NCBI GenBank assembly: GCA_963281155.1
Contig: CAUJLY010000001.1
Span: 1,922,001 to 1,986,000, forward strand
DNA: 64,000 nt
DNA from: Rhabditophanes sp. KR3021
Taxonomy: Eukaryota > Nematoda > Chromadorea > Rhabditida > Alloionematidae
Direction: 5' to 3'
Below the pieces are notes generated by a model. The model was not told the origin of the DNA. It ran no database searches and was given only the letters and a program-made list of their open reading frames with translations. The position numbers and the translations under genes are program-made. Positions within the stretch are counted from its first letter, which is position 1. Each line of letters opens with the position of its first letter. Shown here in pieces: positions 24,791 through 35,550 of the stretch.

Positions 24791-25794
24791 TGTTTAGAAT
24801 GGTGGCAGCCAAGCAGAAGTTGGTTGAAATATTTGTATGAAGTCTTAAATAAAATGTTTTTGAGTTAAAACAAAAAGGAAAAAGTGAGCGTAAGTAATAT
24901 AGTGAATTTATAATTACTAGATGTTCAAATCCTAATAAACAAAATTATTATTGTACAAATGAGTATTTCTTTTAATTATATACCATTCTCAATCACACGT
25001 TTCGATAGGAGGAGATGAGATTATTTCAATAAAAAGGTAGAATAGTCACACTGTGCCAACCTTAAAAAACAAGATCCTTCCGATTAGGAAATTGTAAAGT
25101 CAGTTTGAAAATGTGTATCACATGAACTCATAAAAAAATATACTTATTTTTAATAACAATAAAAACGGAGGCTTAATTTGTAGTCAGGAGCCTTTTAATT
25201 AATAACTCATACATATATTGGCTCGGGAAGTGCGTGTAGCACGTTAGTATACCTTTGAATAATAATAAATGACAACTACATTTGTTTAATAAACTTTTGA
25301 TGATGAAATAAGCACGAAATCTTTATCCTAATAAAGGACAACACATTTCAATTCATTTGTGATTAATTAATTTGATCTAAAAAATGCTTTATGATAATTA
25401 TATGAACCAAGAAAGCTAGTAAATCAAACACTATCATTAACACGAAATTAAAAAGGAAAAAATAAGTACATAGTAATTTTCCGCTTTGTCAAAGTTAATT
25501 GTTTGACAAAGAAGTATACTTCATTCAGCTTACAAATCCATCTATTATTTAAAGTAACAATTAAATTTTATTAATAAAAAGATTAAAAGGTGTTGACGAT
25601 AATTTCTCTATATTTGTATGAATATTAAGTGTGTCATCAAATTTAGAACCTACGTAATTAAACGAGGAAATGAATGCAATTTCCCCCCTCTAGATTATAA
25701 TAAAGAAGTGAATCAAAACATTTATTACTGACATTTGGAATATATTTTTGGGAATTTACAATAAAACAACTCAAAGCAAACTATATGAGAATTT
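24791..25794. other. Intergenic, nothing recognised
   Basis: About 1 kb of AT-rich sequence between the start of the srt gene and the 3' end of the first MMACHC gene. No coding frame, RNA or clear repeat seen. Confidence 0.6.
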
Positions 25795-26652
25795 TTAATT
25801 AAGCACTGTCTGAACCATTTCAAGAATGACCTTATATCTTTCGGCTGGGGGAGAATTCCAATATTTCATCTGAATTTCAGTGTACTTTTGGGCGTATGAG
25901 TTGCCGTTTGTTTCCCCCATATTCCGGTAATCTCCAGTTCTCCATAGATCATTAAAACTTAAGATTAATCTAGCTATTTCCTCTTTATCTTCAATTGCCT
26001 TGACGGGAGAATTCAACTCGAGATCAGTCAACATGACTTTTTCAAAAAGAATGACACACCTAAATGCAAAATGACCACCATATTTGGGGTGCATTGCTAT
26101 TCCTATTAATTTCTTTTTTCCAGCACTTATCCTATCTTCATCTGATGGCAATAATTCAGGGCATTCATTTTTCGTGTAGTAATAAGTAGCTCCCGAGGCA
26201 TGTCCAGCCGCCGCCATAATCATCTTAGGCTTTCTATTTGCGAGAAAAGTAAAGTCGTGAATGATTGTTGGTCTTTGATCATCTAAATCTCTGACAGCCT
26301 CATCAAAACATTCTTCGAAACACTGTTTAATTGGATCTGGATAAGCTTCTTGAAACTCTTCCTGGGTTAACACTTTTTCCTGCATAATTTGTTTAATCCA
26401 AGTCTGATATTTCCTTGGGAACCATAGTGGTGTGCTGAGTACAACTACCCCAAAGGTATTTTCATCATTAGGAAGGTGGAATTCTTTACCAACAAAACGA
26501 TTGTATTCTCTTAACTAAAAAATAGTAATTAGATATCCTAAAATCCCTAAACTTACATTAATAGGGTAGATTTCAAAGCCATCTTCTTTTCTTAATTTAT
26601 CATTCAAATGTTGAAGTATTTTAGATACTTGCTCTTTATCGCTATTGAACAT
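25795..26652 (-). CDS. MMACHC: MMACHC/CblC cobalamin-processing protein, copy 1
   Basis: Cytosolic flavin-dependent enzyme that receives vitamin B12 after lysosomal export and removes its upper axial ligand (decyanation/dealkylation). Two exons, 26557-26652 and 25795-26514, with a 42 bp intron, 271 residues (human 282). The N-terminus reads EDGFEIYPIN then LREYNRF, as in human GFEVYPFQVAWYNE. Then VVVLSTPLWF; AAAGHASGATYYY, which keeps the cobalamin-contacting His; HPKYGGHFAFRC, which keeps the Arg of the human GGWFAIRG motif but has His for Trp; and LILSFNDLWRTGDYRN and YWNSPPAERY. The gene sits 271 bp downstream of the ABCD4 gene on the same strand. Confidence 0.93.
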
Positions 26653-26923
26653 GTCAATTAGGAAGTGTGTAGAGACAACTGATTAGAAATAAGCTGTGTA
26701 CCCGTTTTTTGAATTGATGTAATTTGTCAGTTAACGCTTGCCCAATGGAAATAATTTTTCCTTTCGAAACACCGTTTTTTAGACATCAAAAGAATGACTA
26801 GGATATTGACCTATTTAAGCAAATAAACACCATTTAATCTTATCAATTGATAATCAAATTTTTTATTAGATTTAATTCCTACTAGGGGAATTCCTATTTA
26901 AAATAGTAATAAAAAGTAAGTGA

Positions 26924-28726
26924 TTAAAGCTCTTTAACTTTATACTCTCCATTGCCAAACAAAGTTAATTGCTTTGAATGGAATTTACTAAGAGATACGG
27001 CATGACCAATTGATATGAATTCAATGTTCTTTTCTATTAACATATTGTACATTAGTTCTTCCATTTCGGGAGATACTGAGTTTGTTGCTTCATCGAGAAT
27101 TAATAATTTGGGAGAACTTAAAATGGCTCTGATAAAGGAAAGTCTTTGCATTTCACCTGGTGTCAAGACGTCGGAAAATTCAAATCTAGGATAAGAATGT
27201 AATCCGCCCATCAAATCAACTAAATTACCCAAATCTAATTTAAACATCAGACTAGTTATATTTTTTTCTAGTTGGTCTTCCATTAAATAATCATTTGATG
27301 ACAGTTTAGGGAAGGTTAGTTGTTGATATAAAGTCAAACCGCCAACTGGAAAGTAAGGTTTTTGCGGAAGTATAGAAATTTGAGATTTTGATAAAGTTGA
27401 GCTTATTGTACCTGAATCTTGTTTCCAGACACCAGATATCACACGAATGAGACTGGATTTTCCCACACCAGAACACCCTTGGATTATTAATCTTTCCCCG
27501 GATTTGACGATGAGACTTAATCTTTTGATGATTGAATGAGTGTTAGGAGTTGAAATTGTGATATTTTCTAAGTTTATCATGTCTTCTTCAGATTTTCCAT
27601 GCTTTGCATAATCACTTCCTTCCATTCTTTCACAAATATCAAAAAGTTGACCGACTCTTTGAAGTACCCCAGCCATTTCACCTGCCGAAAAAGCTGTGTC
27701 AGTCAATCTAGTAAAACTATTAATCAAGTAAATATAGACAAAGGAATTATTTGAAAGAGCTGTTGCAAAATCTCCTGCATCCATTTTATCATACGTTCCA
27801 AAGATAAATACAGGTGCAAAATTCAAGGCATATGAGAGCATTCCCCCATAATAATCAAAGAATGTCTGGAAAAACATGGCTGGAGTTCGCCAAATCATCA
27901 AAAAAAATTGATTTTTAATTAGAAAATCAAATGACGAGGTAGCTTCAACCTTTTCAAATTCTTGACCCTGGTACATAGAGATCTGTTCGATGTTGTCTCT
28001 TATGGTTACATGTTTGTATCTGTAATTTCCCTCACATCTTTCGATTCGCGCACTCCATTTAGATAATGGTGAAATCAAAATCTTGTTAATAAGAGTTCCG
28101 ATAAGAAAATAAGCATAAATAGTTAGAACTCCGTAAATACCGGAAGTTTGTAAAGTCTCCCTAGTATACCACGCCACAACAAAGGGACAAATTAAAACTG
28201 ATGGCAATATCTTAGTAGCCAGCATATTGCACATCTTTTCAATATCCTGTGTAATTCTTTGATCAGGATTGTCAACGGACCCATACGAATTGTTGATTAT
28301 TTTATAAGCGGTGGTTCCTTTGAAGTAGACTTGGTGTATAGCATTTGTTATATTTCTTCTTAATGCAAGGTATAAAAACCAAGAAGAGGTTGATATGAGA
28401 GTTATTACAAAGGTATTGGCCAAGTACATAAGTGTGCCTTGCCAAAATATTTCCCAGAATTCGGGTGATTTTTTTTCCATAAGAAAGCCGTACATTTTGC
28501 CGGGAATTTTTCCTGTGCGATATGTTAAAAACTCACCTAATTTAATTATTAGTTAATCAAGATTTAATTACGTATTGAACTTACTTCCGACACTAATTCC
28601 CGTAGTTAAGATAAACATAATCGGTACCCAAATGTCTTTTTTAGTGAAGAATTTGGGTGTCAATCTGAGGAGAGCTTTAAAAAACTTGAAGTCAAAGTAA
28701 AAATCCTTTCTTCCATCCATTTTCAT
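26924..28726 (-). CDS. ABCD4: ABCD4-type lysosomal cobalamin exporter (half ABC transporter)
   Basis: Half-transporter of ABC subfamily D. The ABCD4 branch moves cobalamin from lysosome to cytosol and docks with MMACHC. Two exons, 28585-28726 and 26924-28536, with a 48 bp intron, 584 residues (human 606). Features diagnostic for ABCD4 rather than peroxisomal ABCD1-3: VDNPDQRITQDIEKMC after TM2, FVYIYLINSFTRL in the last TM region, and the C-terminal SIGHAVSLSKFHSKQLTL. The NBD is complete: Walker A GCSGVGKSS, Q-loop LPQKPYF, signature LTPGEMQRLSF, Walker B LLILDEATN and the H-loop His. The N-terminus is soluble and basic (MKMDGRKDFYFDFKFF), with no evident peroxisomal targeting helix. C. elegans pmp-5 is the likely counterpart. 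Confidence 0.93.
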
Positions 28727-28845
28727 GCAGACAAAAAAACGAAAAGTAGAATGATAATACTCTTAAGCGGTATTCCTATTAAATAGGGTCTTTATATTAT
28801 TAGATAACAATAAATCAGTAGATAAGACATAAAAAAGGTGCTTAA

Positions 28846-29013
28846 ATGAGTTTAGAGAACATGCAACGAGAAATTAATTTTTCTGAAGGTATTTCAATTG
28901 GGAAGATTATAGAAAAGGATGTTAAAGAGATGGCGTTTGCGAGAATATTTTATCTTTATGACAAAAATCAAAAGCACATGGTTGAAACAATATTTGCGTT
29001 GATAATGTATTAA
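28846..29013 (+). CDS. Small open reading frame, 55 residues, unknown
   Basis: The ATG at 28846 opens a 55-codon frame with protein-like content (FSEGISIGKIIEKDVKEM, then FARIFYLYDKNQKHMVE). It lies between the ABCD4 start and the 3' end of MMACHC copy 2, on the opposite strand. No signal peptide or known motif. It could be a short gene, an exon fragment or chance. Confidence 0.25.
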   Translation: MSLENMQREINFSEGISIGKIIEKDVKEMAFARIFYLYDKNQKHMVETIFALIMY

Positions 29014-29085
29014 TGTTATTTATTAATAATAAAGATTACAACAAAAACAAACAGACAGTCAATATCGATATGAAGTGTATTTATG

Positions 29086-29895
29086 TTAAGTTGATGACGT
29101 ACTAAATATTTTTATCATGACCTCAAATCTATTAGATGTTGACCAGAATTCGAGTTGATTCGTATCATATTTTTGTAAGTATTTGTAAGTTGGAGTTTCT
29201 CCAATGCTTCTGAATGTTCCGTCAATCCAATTGTAATTGAATGATTCAATCAAATTAGCTATTTCTTTTTTATTTTTAATAAAGTTATTCGCCTTGCTAA
29301 AAGTGGTATTTTTTAATATTACATCTTTGAATAGAATGATGCATCTGTAAGCAAAATGGCCACCGTATTTTGTATGCACCCCTACGCCGATTAACTTGGA
29401 ATTACATAAGTGTTTAATTTCATCAATACAATCTTTTGCTGTATAATAATAAGCCAAACCTGCAGCATGTCCTGCTATTGCTGTTAAAACTAATGGTTTC
29501 TTAGTAAAATCAAAGTCAAAATCATTTATCAACTCAATTGAGTGTGTTGCAAATAAGTTTTCAATTTTATTAAATGATTCTTTTAGGCAAGTATCTACAG
29601 GCGAGGGGTATTTTGCCTCAAATTGTTCTTTTGTATAATTTTCTTTCTTAAATATATTCCGAATAAATGGCTCAAATTTTTGTCCAAACCATTTAGGTGT
29701 GCTAATCACCATTACTCCCAATGTATCGCTGTCAAATGGCACAACAAAATCGTTACTAACTGATTCATTGTACAACTTCCACTAAATAAAGTTAATTTAG
29801 ATAACAAAAAAGCAAAAACCTACATCAACTATTCCCATCTCAAAACCATCTTCTTCTTTTAAAATTTGCTTCAATTTCTCTAGAATATGTTCCAT
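29086..29895 (-). CDS. MMACHC: MMACHC/CblC cobalamin-processing protein, copy 2
   Basis: Paralogue of copy 1. Two exons, 29824-29895 and 29086-29781, with a 42 bp intron at the homologous position, 255 residues. The core is intact: EEDGFEMGIVD, VMVISTPKWF, AIAGHAAGLAYYY (His kept), HTKYGGHFAYRC (Arg kept, Trp-to-His as in copy 1) and ESFNYNWIDGTFRSIGE. The C-terminal WSTSNRFEV replaces the YFSTPPAQR motif of the family. Human WR in the FNFHWRDWTYR segment is WI here, so copy 2 is the more divergent. Its 5' two-thirds is repeated as a broken fragment at 32791-33099. It lies 360 bp upstream of the ABCD4 start codon, same strand. Confidence 0.9.
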
Positions 29896-30023
29896 TAGAA
29901 ATTTGGAAAAGAATGAACCTACAAATCAATTTAACTTCTTATCAATAGGTACATTGTACCTAAAAAATAGTAATTTTATAAATAGATTTAGGTACAAGTG
30001 AATGGGTAAATTCCATTCAGTGA

Positions 30024-31112
30024 TTAAGTTAGATTATTTGTACTTGAATGAACTTTTATGGCTGCACGCAAGGTTCGTTTGAGATAGTTGTTTGCGGTGG
30101 TGTTGAAGTAGTAGAAAGTTACGGGGTTTACGATTGTCAGGAGAAGATTCATAACCATTGTGAAGGTGTACCAGTAAAATTTGAGGTTCAGATTGATAGA
30201 AGACATTATGGAGTCGTTAAAATAGTCACAATTTGTGACTATCTCATAGAATATCGATATGAAAAGGCCTTGATAGAGGATTAATGCCTCATAATTGATT
30301 TCATTAGTTGAGTTACTGGTAGATGCTATAATGTGTGGTGTGCTAACCAGTGCCTGATTTGAGTTGCTTGGTAAATAAGCTTTTGGGACTGTATTGGGAG
30401 CAATTTGTTTATTCACATAACCCTTTATTTTTATGTATGACAAAATATACAAAAGCAGCAAAAACATTGGATTTCCAATGTACAAACCTCCAACGAATCT
30501 TTCGATTTTAATATTGAAAAAATTCAAATCATTTAATTTTGAGTAATCTTGAGATAGTATCAAGTCATGAGCATCATATACTCTATTTACGCCGATGTAT
30601 AGTTTGATACACAAAATAATAATCGCAAATATCCATGAAAACAGGCAAAAACCAATAATTTGAAATAAGGAGTTTTTCCTAACAACTGACGGTGTAAAGA
30701 ATGTTAGAAAACGATTGAAGGTGAGGAAAGAAATTAAAAAGATCCAAACCAAGAAGCCTAATGTGTTCATTTCGCAAATGATGAAAAATACTGCTCTTTC
30801 AGTGTAATCTAAATTAATTCATATTTTATTTCTTATTTAATAATTACCTTTTTCAGTTAATGAATCTGTTAAAATATATAACGGCAATTCAGTAGTTGCA
30901 ATTGATATAATTCTCATCAAGTCTACGACAATCAAATTGTAGTAAATTAAAAATACGTGGAATCTTTTGAAATAGGCTTGATTGGCATGAAAGGTGAATA
31001 TCATAAATAGACTTATAACAATGCAAATTAAAACAAGTATAATCATTGCTGTTCCGAATATAATTCTTTCAGTAGAATAAATTAGATCGTTCAATAATTC
31101 GACAGCAACCAT
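30024..31112 (-). CDS. 7TM serpentine receptor A (of the duplicated block)
   Basis: Two exons, 30848-31112 and 30024-30808, with a 39 bp intron, 349 residues. The join restores DYTERAVFFIICEMNTLGF. Hydrophobic segments include FGTAMIILVLICIVISLFMI (TM1), WIFLISFLTFNRFLTFFTP (TM3 with a DRY-equivalent FNRF), IIGFCLFSWIFAIIILCI (TM4) and the TM6-TM7 block FTMVMNLLLTIVNPVTFYYF. The class is uncertain (srx/srt/srw-like). A broken copy lies at 33240-33835 in the second half of the segmental duplication. Confidence 0.78.
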
Positions 31113-31542
31113 TTTGCTTAAACACTGAAAGAATGAGTTTAGAATAAATTTAAGTGCATCTACATGTCTTTTACGTCACTAATTTAATTTGCCGTAATTA
31201 GCTTTATCACACTGGCAAATAACGGGGGACGAACTTTGTTTAAGTATAGTTTAGTGATAACTGTTTTCTATAAATAAAACATAAGCAAACGTCTATGAAG
31301 ATAAACAAGGTAATGTGTATTATTAATTTGAGATAAGTGTTTTTCCAAGTGTCCAAAAACAAAAACATTACAGCATGCAATCAGCTGTCTAGAAAATCGA
31401 ATAACTAATAATGAAAATTAATTAAATATCCATTAATATGAAAAGATACCTTGTATTTTATTTTTGTTTTTATTTTAAATGTTAGGATGTACGTACATAC
31501 ATTTTTACACTTGGTATATGAAATAATTAACTAATAAATTAA

Positions 31543-31735
31543 TTCAAGATAACATGTACTCCATAGTAGGAGACTTAGGAATATTAAACTTTTTACTCGT
31601 CTTCATTTTCAATCCTAATATAAGGTGAAATTGACGTTTTTTTCAGACTAATAAAAAATAGAATCAATTGTCGTGAGGATATTCATGAACGTCTTAGTAC
31701 CATCAGAATGTCCGTATTTATTTTACAAATGTCCC
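31543..31735 (-). pseudogene. 3' end of a nuclear receptor gene (broken duplicate)
   Basis: On minus this segment matches the last roughly 60 codons of the nuclear receptor gene at 34210. It ends in the same residues before the stop (MEYMLS) but has premature stops and frameshifts. Its 5' side is joined directly to the 3' part of a 7TM receptor near 31735, so two unrelated genes meet with no spacer. Confidence 0.75.
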
Positions 31736-32192
31736 AACAAAATTTCCGAGTAATTAAAATAAAGGGTATTAGAATAGCATTGAATAAGATAAAGAATTTT
31801 TCGAATAAAGTGAACAAATATAGATTTCGTTTGGCAACAAATAAATTATACATTGCATAGTAAGGTAGGCCAAGGGAACAAATATGTCCATATGAAAGGA
31901 GTAAAACGAGCATAGCTAATATACTGCAAAATTCGGAACCTCCAATCGAATTGCACCATCCAGACGAAGTCATTCCAAGTAAAGGAAAAATAATCTTTAA
32001 TTTTAGAAAGAATCCCATTAAGATCATTTCTACTGTACACAGAAATCTGTCCACTATTAGACATCGTGTTAGCGGGTCTTTCTTTTTTGAAGAATTTAGT
32101 AGAATCAAAATCAACACTATAATATTTGACACTAATCCAATAGAAGCTAATACCACTAAGATTAATTCGTAAATATTCTCATCAAACGTCAT
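31735..32192 (-). pseudogene. 7TM receptor B, truncated after about four helices
   Basis: The ATG at 32192 starts MTFDENIYELILVVLASIGL, a receptor related to the 20633/22254 pair (KKKDPLTRCLIVDRFL matches KKDDLLTNYLIWGR). TM1-TM4 read open, through YAMYNLFVAKRNLYLFTLFE. After about 150 codons the frame runs into the nuclear-receptor remnant and stops at 31683. Helices 5-7 are missing, so a functional receptor is unlikely. Upstream flank homology with 37265-37500 shows it was once followed by the orphan gene. Confidence 0.65.
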
Positions 32193-32436
32193 TTTAAAGA
32201 AAATAAACTTATCTTCAGTTTTGCATGTTTTCCAGATATTGTCAATAATAACAAATTTATTTCTACCCAAATTACATAAACAAACTTTTTCATATCAATT
32301 CACTTCAGAAATTACTGTTTATAAATTATGCATTTATAAAATATACTATTGAGGAAGATTTGCATGAACTTTGATTCGTTATTCAAACATTCTATTGTTA
32401 ATATAAAAATAAGCAAACGTAAAAGTAATATTTAAG

Positions 32437-32790
32437 TTATGCAAAAATACCTCCTTGAAACCAATACAATTTAGATGTATAACCAACACGAAAACTCCCA
32501 ACATCTGTAATTCGATCCTCAAAATATCCGGGATCTTAACTCCTAATAATTTTATTTTTACCGAGATAAGCACCATTAAGTTCTGTTTCGATGGCATTTT
32601 CACTGATTCCAATGATTTGATTTACTTGTAAGAGAGTATCTAAGTCGTTATAATTTTCTGTTGCAATTTCAACTACTGGCCAATCTAAATCAAGCATTTT
32701 ATTTCAGTTATTATTCTGGTAACATTACATCTAAAAAAGCTTACTAGCTACTAGCTATTTAATTGCTTCCAAAACATTGATAGAAGAAGC
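32437..32790 (-). pseudogene. 3' half of the orphan gene (broken duplicate)
   Basis: Matches exon 4, the preceding intron and the last bases of exon 3 of the orphan gene at 37501-38489. For example, VNQIIGISENAIETEL-type reading parallels VNQIIGVTENASETKL. Small deletions destroy the frame. At 32790/32791 it is fused to MMACHC-derived sequence. Confidence 0.75.
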
Positions 32791-33099
32791 TTAATAAATG
32801 ATTCTTTCAAACATGCATCTACAGGCGAGGGGTATTCTTCTTCAAATTGCTCTTTTGTATAATTTTCTTTCTTAAATCCATTCCGAATAAATGGCTGACA
32901 TTTTCGTTCAAACCATTTAGGAATGCTAACCACAACTACTCTCAATGTATCACTGTCAAATGGCACGCGAAATCATTTCTAACTGACTCGTTGTACAACT
33001 TCCGCTAAATAAAGTTGATTTAAATACAAAAAACCTACATCAATTATTCCCATCTTCTTCTCTTAAGATTAATTTTAATTGTTTCAGTATATTTTCCAT
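32791..33099 (-). pseudogene. MMACHC copy 3, 5' part only
   Basis: Near-copy of exon 1, the intron and the first third of exon 2 of MMACHC copy 2. Reads include STPKWF-equivalent SIPKWFERKCQPFIRNGFKK and ENYTKEQFEEEYPSPVDACL. Exon 1 has lost about 11 bases inside EEDGFEMG, and exon 2 has lost a base before PFDSDT, so it cannot encode the enzyme. It ends abruptly after CLKESF, where orphan-gene sequence begins. Confidence 0.85.
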
Positions 33100-33239
33100 C
33101 AGGGATTTAAAAGAGAATGAACTATAAACGAATTTAATATCTTACCACTAGGTACAATGTACAAAAATCACTAATTTTATAAATAGATTATTTATGCTAT
33201 AAGTACAATTGAATTGATAAACTCCATTCAGTGGCTACG

Positions 33240-33835
33240 TTAAATTATTTGTGCTTGAGTGGGTTTCGATGGCAGCTCGCAAGATTTGTTTAAAATAAGT
33301 GTTGAAGTATTAGAAAGTTATGGAGTTTACGATTGTCTGGAGAAGATTCATGAGCATCATGGTGAGGTATCAGTAGAATTTGACGTTTATGCTGATAGAA
33401 ACATTATGGAATCGTTGAAATACAAACCTCCGGGGATTTTTTCAATTTAATATGAAAATCATTTAACTCTATCAATTTTGAGTAACCTTGAGGTAGTGCC
33501 AAGTCATGAGCATCATATACTCTATTTACACCAAAAAGGTTATTTGAGTGTAATTTAATTTAAAGGTATTTGGTATTTACCCTTATATGTAATGAATTTG
33601 TTAAAAAATATAATAACAATTTAGTTGATGCAATTGTTGAATTCCTATCAAGTCCACGGCAATCAAAAAGACACCATGTCTTTTAAAATATGTTTGATTG
33701 CATGAAAGATGAATATCATAAATACACCTATAAGAATGCAGATTAAAACAAGTATAATGATTGCTGTTCTGAATATGATTCTTTAAGTCGGATAAATTAG
33801 GTCGTTTTATAATTCAACCGCAACTATTGTCTAAA
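33240..33835 (-). pseudogene. 7TM receptor A, decayed duplicate
   Basis: Two blocks, about 33240-33535 and 33540-33835, match the 3' and 5' parts of the receptor gene at 30024-31112. An internal stretch is missing and several indels are present. No receptor-length frame remains. Confidence 0.7.
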
Positions 33836-34209
33836 GTTTATTAGAATAAATTTAATATATATTTAAGGGTATTTGTATATCTTTTACGTCAGTAATTTAA
33901 TTGGCTATAATTAATTTTATGATGGGGATACACTTTGTTTTAGTATAGTTTATTGCACATTTTTCTACAAATAAACTATACAAAAAAATATACCAAGTAA
34001 CGGTTATCATTAATATGAAAAAGTTACATTTTTTAAGTCTTCAATAACGAAAACATTTGAAGATGAAAACAACTGCCTAGAAAATTAAATCAAATTAATT
34101 GAACATCCAATTAGTATAATTGTGACATTATGCTTATTTTATTTCAATATTAAGTGCCAGCATCTGCTTGCATAAATTTTATTTTTGTTAAAATAACTAA
34201 TAAATTAAC

Positions 34210-35550
34210 TCAAGACAACATATATTCCATAATAGGGGACTTCGGAAAATTAAACTTCTTGATAGCTTTAAATTTCATTCCTAACATAAGATGAAATTGT
34301 CGTTTCTTTTCAGCATAATAAAAAATAGAGTCAATTGTCAATATAATCTCGCCATATTTTTGAGCTCCCTTCGTATGCCCATATTTATGTTGCAAATGAC
34401 ATAACAAAATTTCTGAATAAGTTTCTTTGGCTTTATTTACAATTTTAAGGCCTTCTTCTGTCATTTTTGAGCAGGTACCAGAACAAAATATGATTCCTTT
34501 TAAGAGACAATATTCTTCATGTGATAAATTTAATTTAGATATGGGTTGAACAGACTTTACAAAAACATCTATTTCGATATTAGTTGGAGATTCATGAACT
34601 TTAATTGGAGTCATGCCATCAGGATAAACAACACATTGCTCATGTGCTAGATAGGCATAAAAGGCATTCATGGCAATAATAGTAGGTGTTGCAACGTGTT
34701 TTACTAGACTTATTTGATCCTCAATTTTTAATTCATTCCAAAAACTCAATGTTTTGCCGTGATCTATTATTAAAATTAGATCGTGAATCATCCAATTCTT
34801 GTGCTTTGGTTTAACACAGTCTTTATTCCGCAAGGCATTATCTTCATCTTTTAGGATGTTAAGTTTATGTGGCGCCAACATCGGCATTGGCCAATCAGTA
34901 GCCTTAACGTATAAATTAGTTCTTCCTAATTCTGACTGTTTCAGGAATATAGAATAAATATCTGAATGATAAAACTCATCTCCCTGAAAATGGCTTTCTC
35001 TTATTTGTTTATATCTAAATTCAAGATACAACAAGTCAGAAATTGTTGTTTCCATTTGACTTTTCTTTCCAATTAACATATGAGGTAATATTCTAGCATT
35101 GCATGGATGATATTCTATTAGTTGCGAATTTATTTCTGATTCGATTTGCCTTTTACGAATACTTTTAATATTATTTTTTAATTCCTGCGATATATTCTCT
35201 GGAAGTTGAATAGCTATAATTTAATCAATTAATATTCCTTCTCTTAATTACTTACATTCAGGATTCATATGCATTTTTATGCATTTACCAAATCTGCAAG
35301 CTTTACATTTGCTAATATCACAATTGTTATCGAATTTACATTTGTACTTTTTGGCAGAAATAATACTTCTTCGAAAAAAAGTCTTGCTAAAAAGAATTTA
35401 TAATTAATAATTGAATGCAATTAATGTTTCTAACCATCCATTACACGAAGGTATATCGTAATGTATACAACTTGTCGGTCCATTGCAAACATCACAATAT
35501 TTGGGTGGATCATTAGAATGATTTAATTTTGATGTGCTTTGAACTTCCAT
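34210..35550 (-). CDS. Nematode nuclear hormone receptor (NHR)
   Basis: Ligand-regulated transcription factor of the large nematode NHR expansion. Three exons (35435-35550, 35256-35386, 34210-35213) with 42-48 bp introns, 416 residues. The DNA-binding domain is split by the first intron inside the P-box. Zinc finger 1 runs from YCDVCNGPTSCIHYDIPSC to the P-box CNGCKTFFRR, and finger 2 is CKFDNNCDISKCKACRFGKC. A hinge of about 45 residues follows. The ligand-binding domain covers roughly residues 145-416, with WNELKIEDQISLVKH around the H3-H5 region. The C-terminus is PIMEYMLS, a weak AF-2-like end. The ATG at 35550 is the first in frame. The 3' end is duplicated at 31543-31735. Confidence 0.93.
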
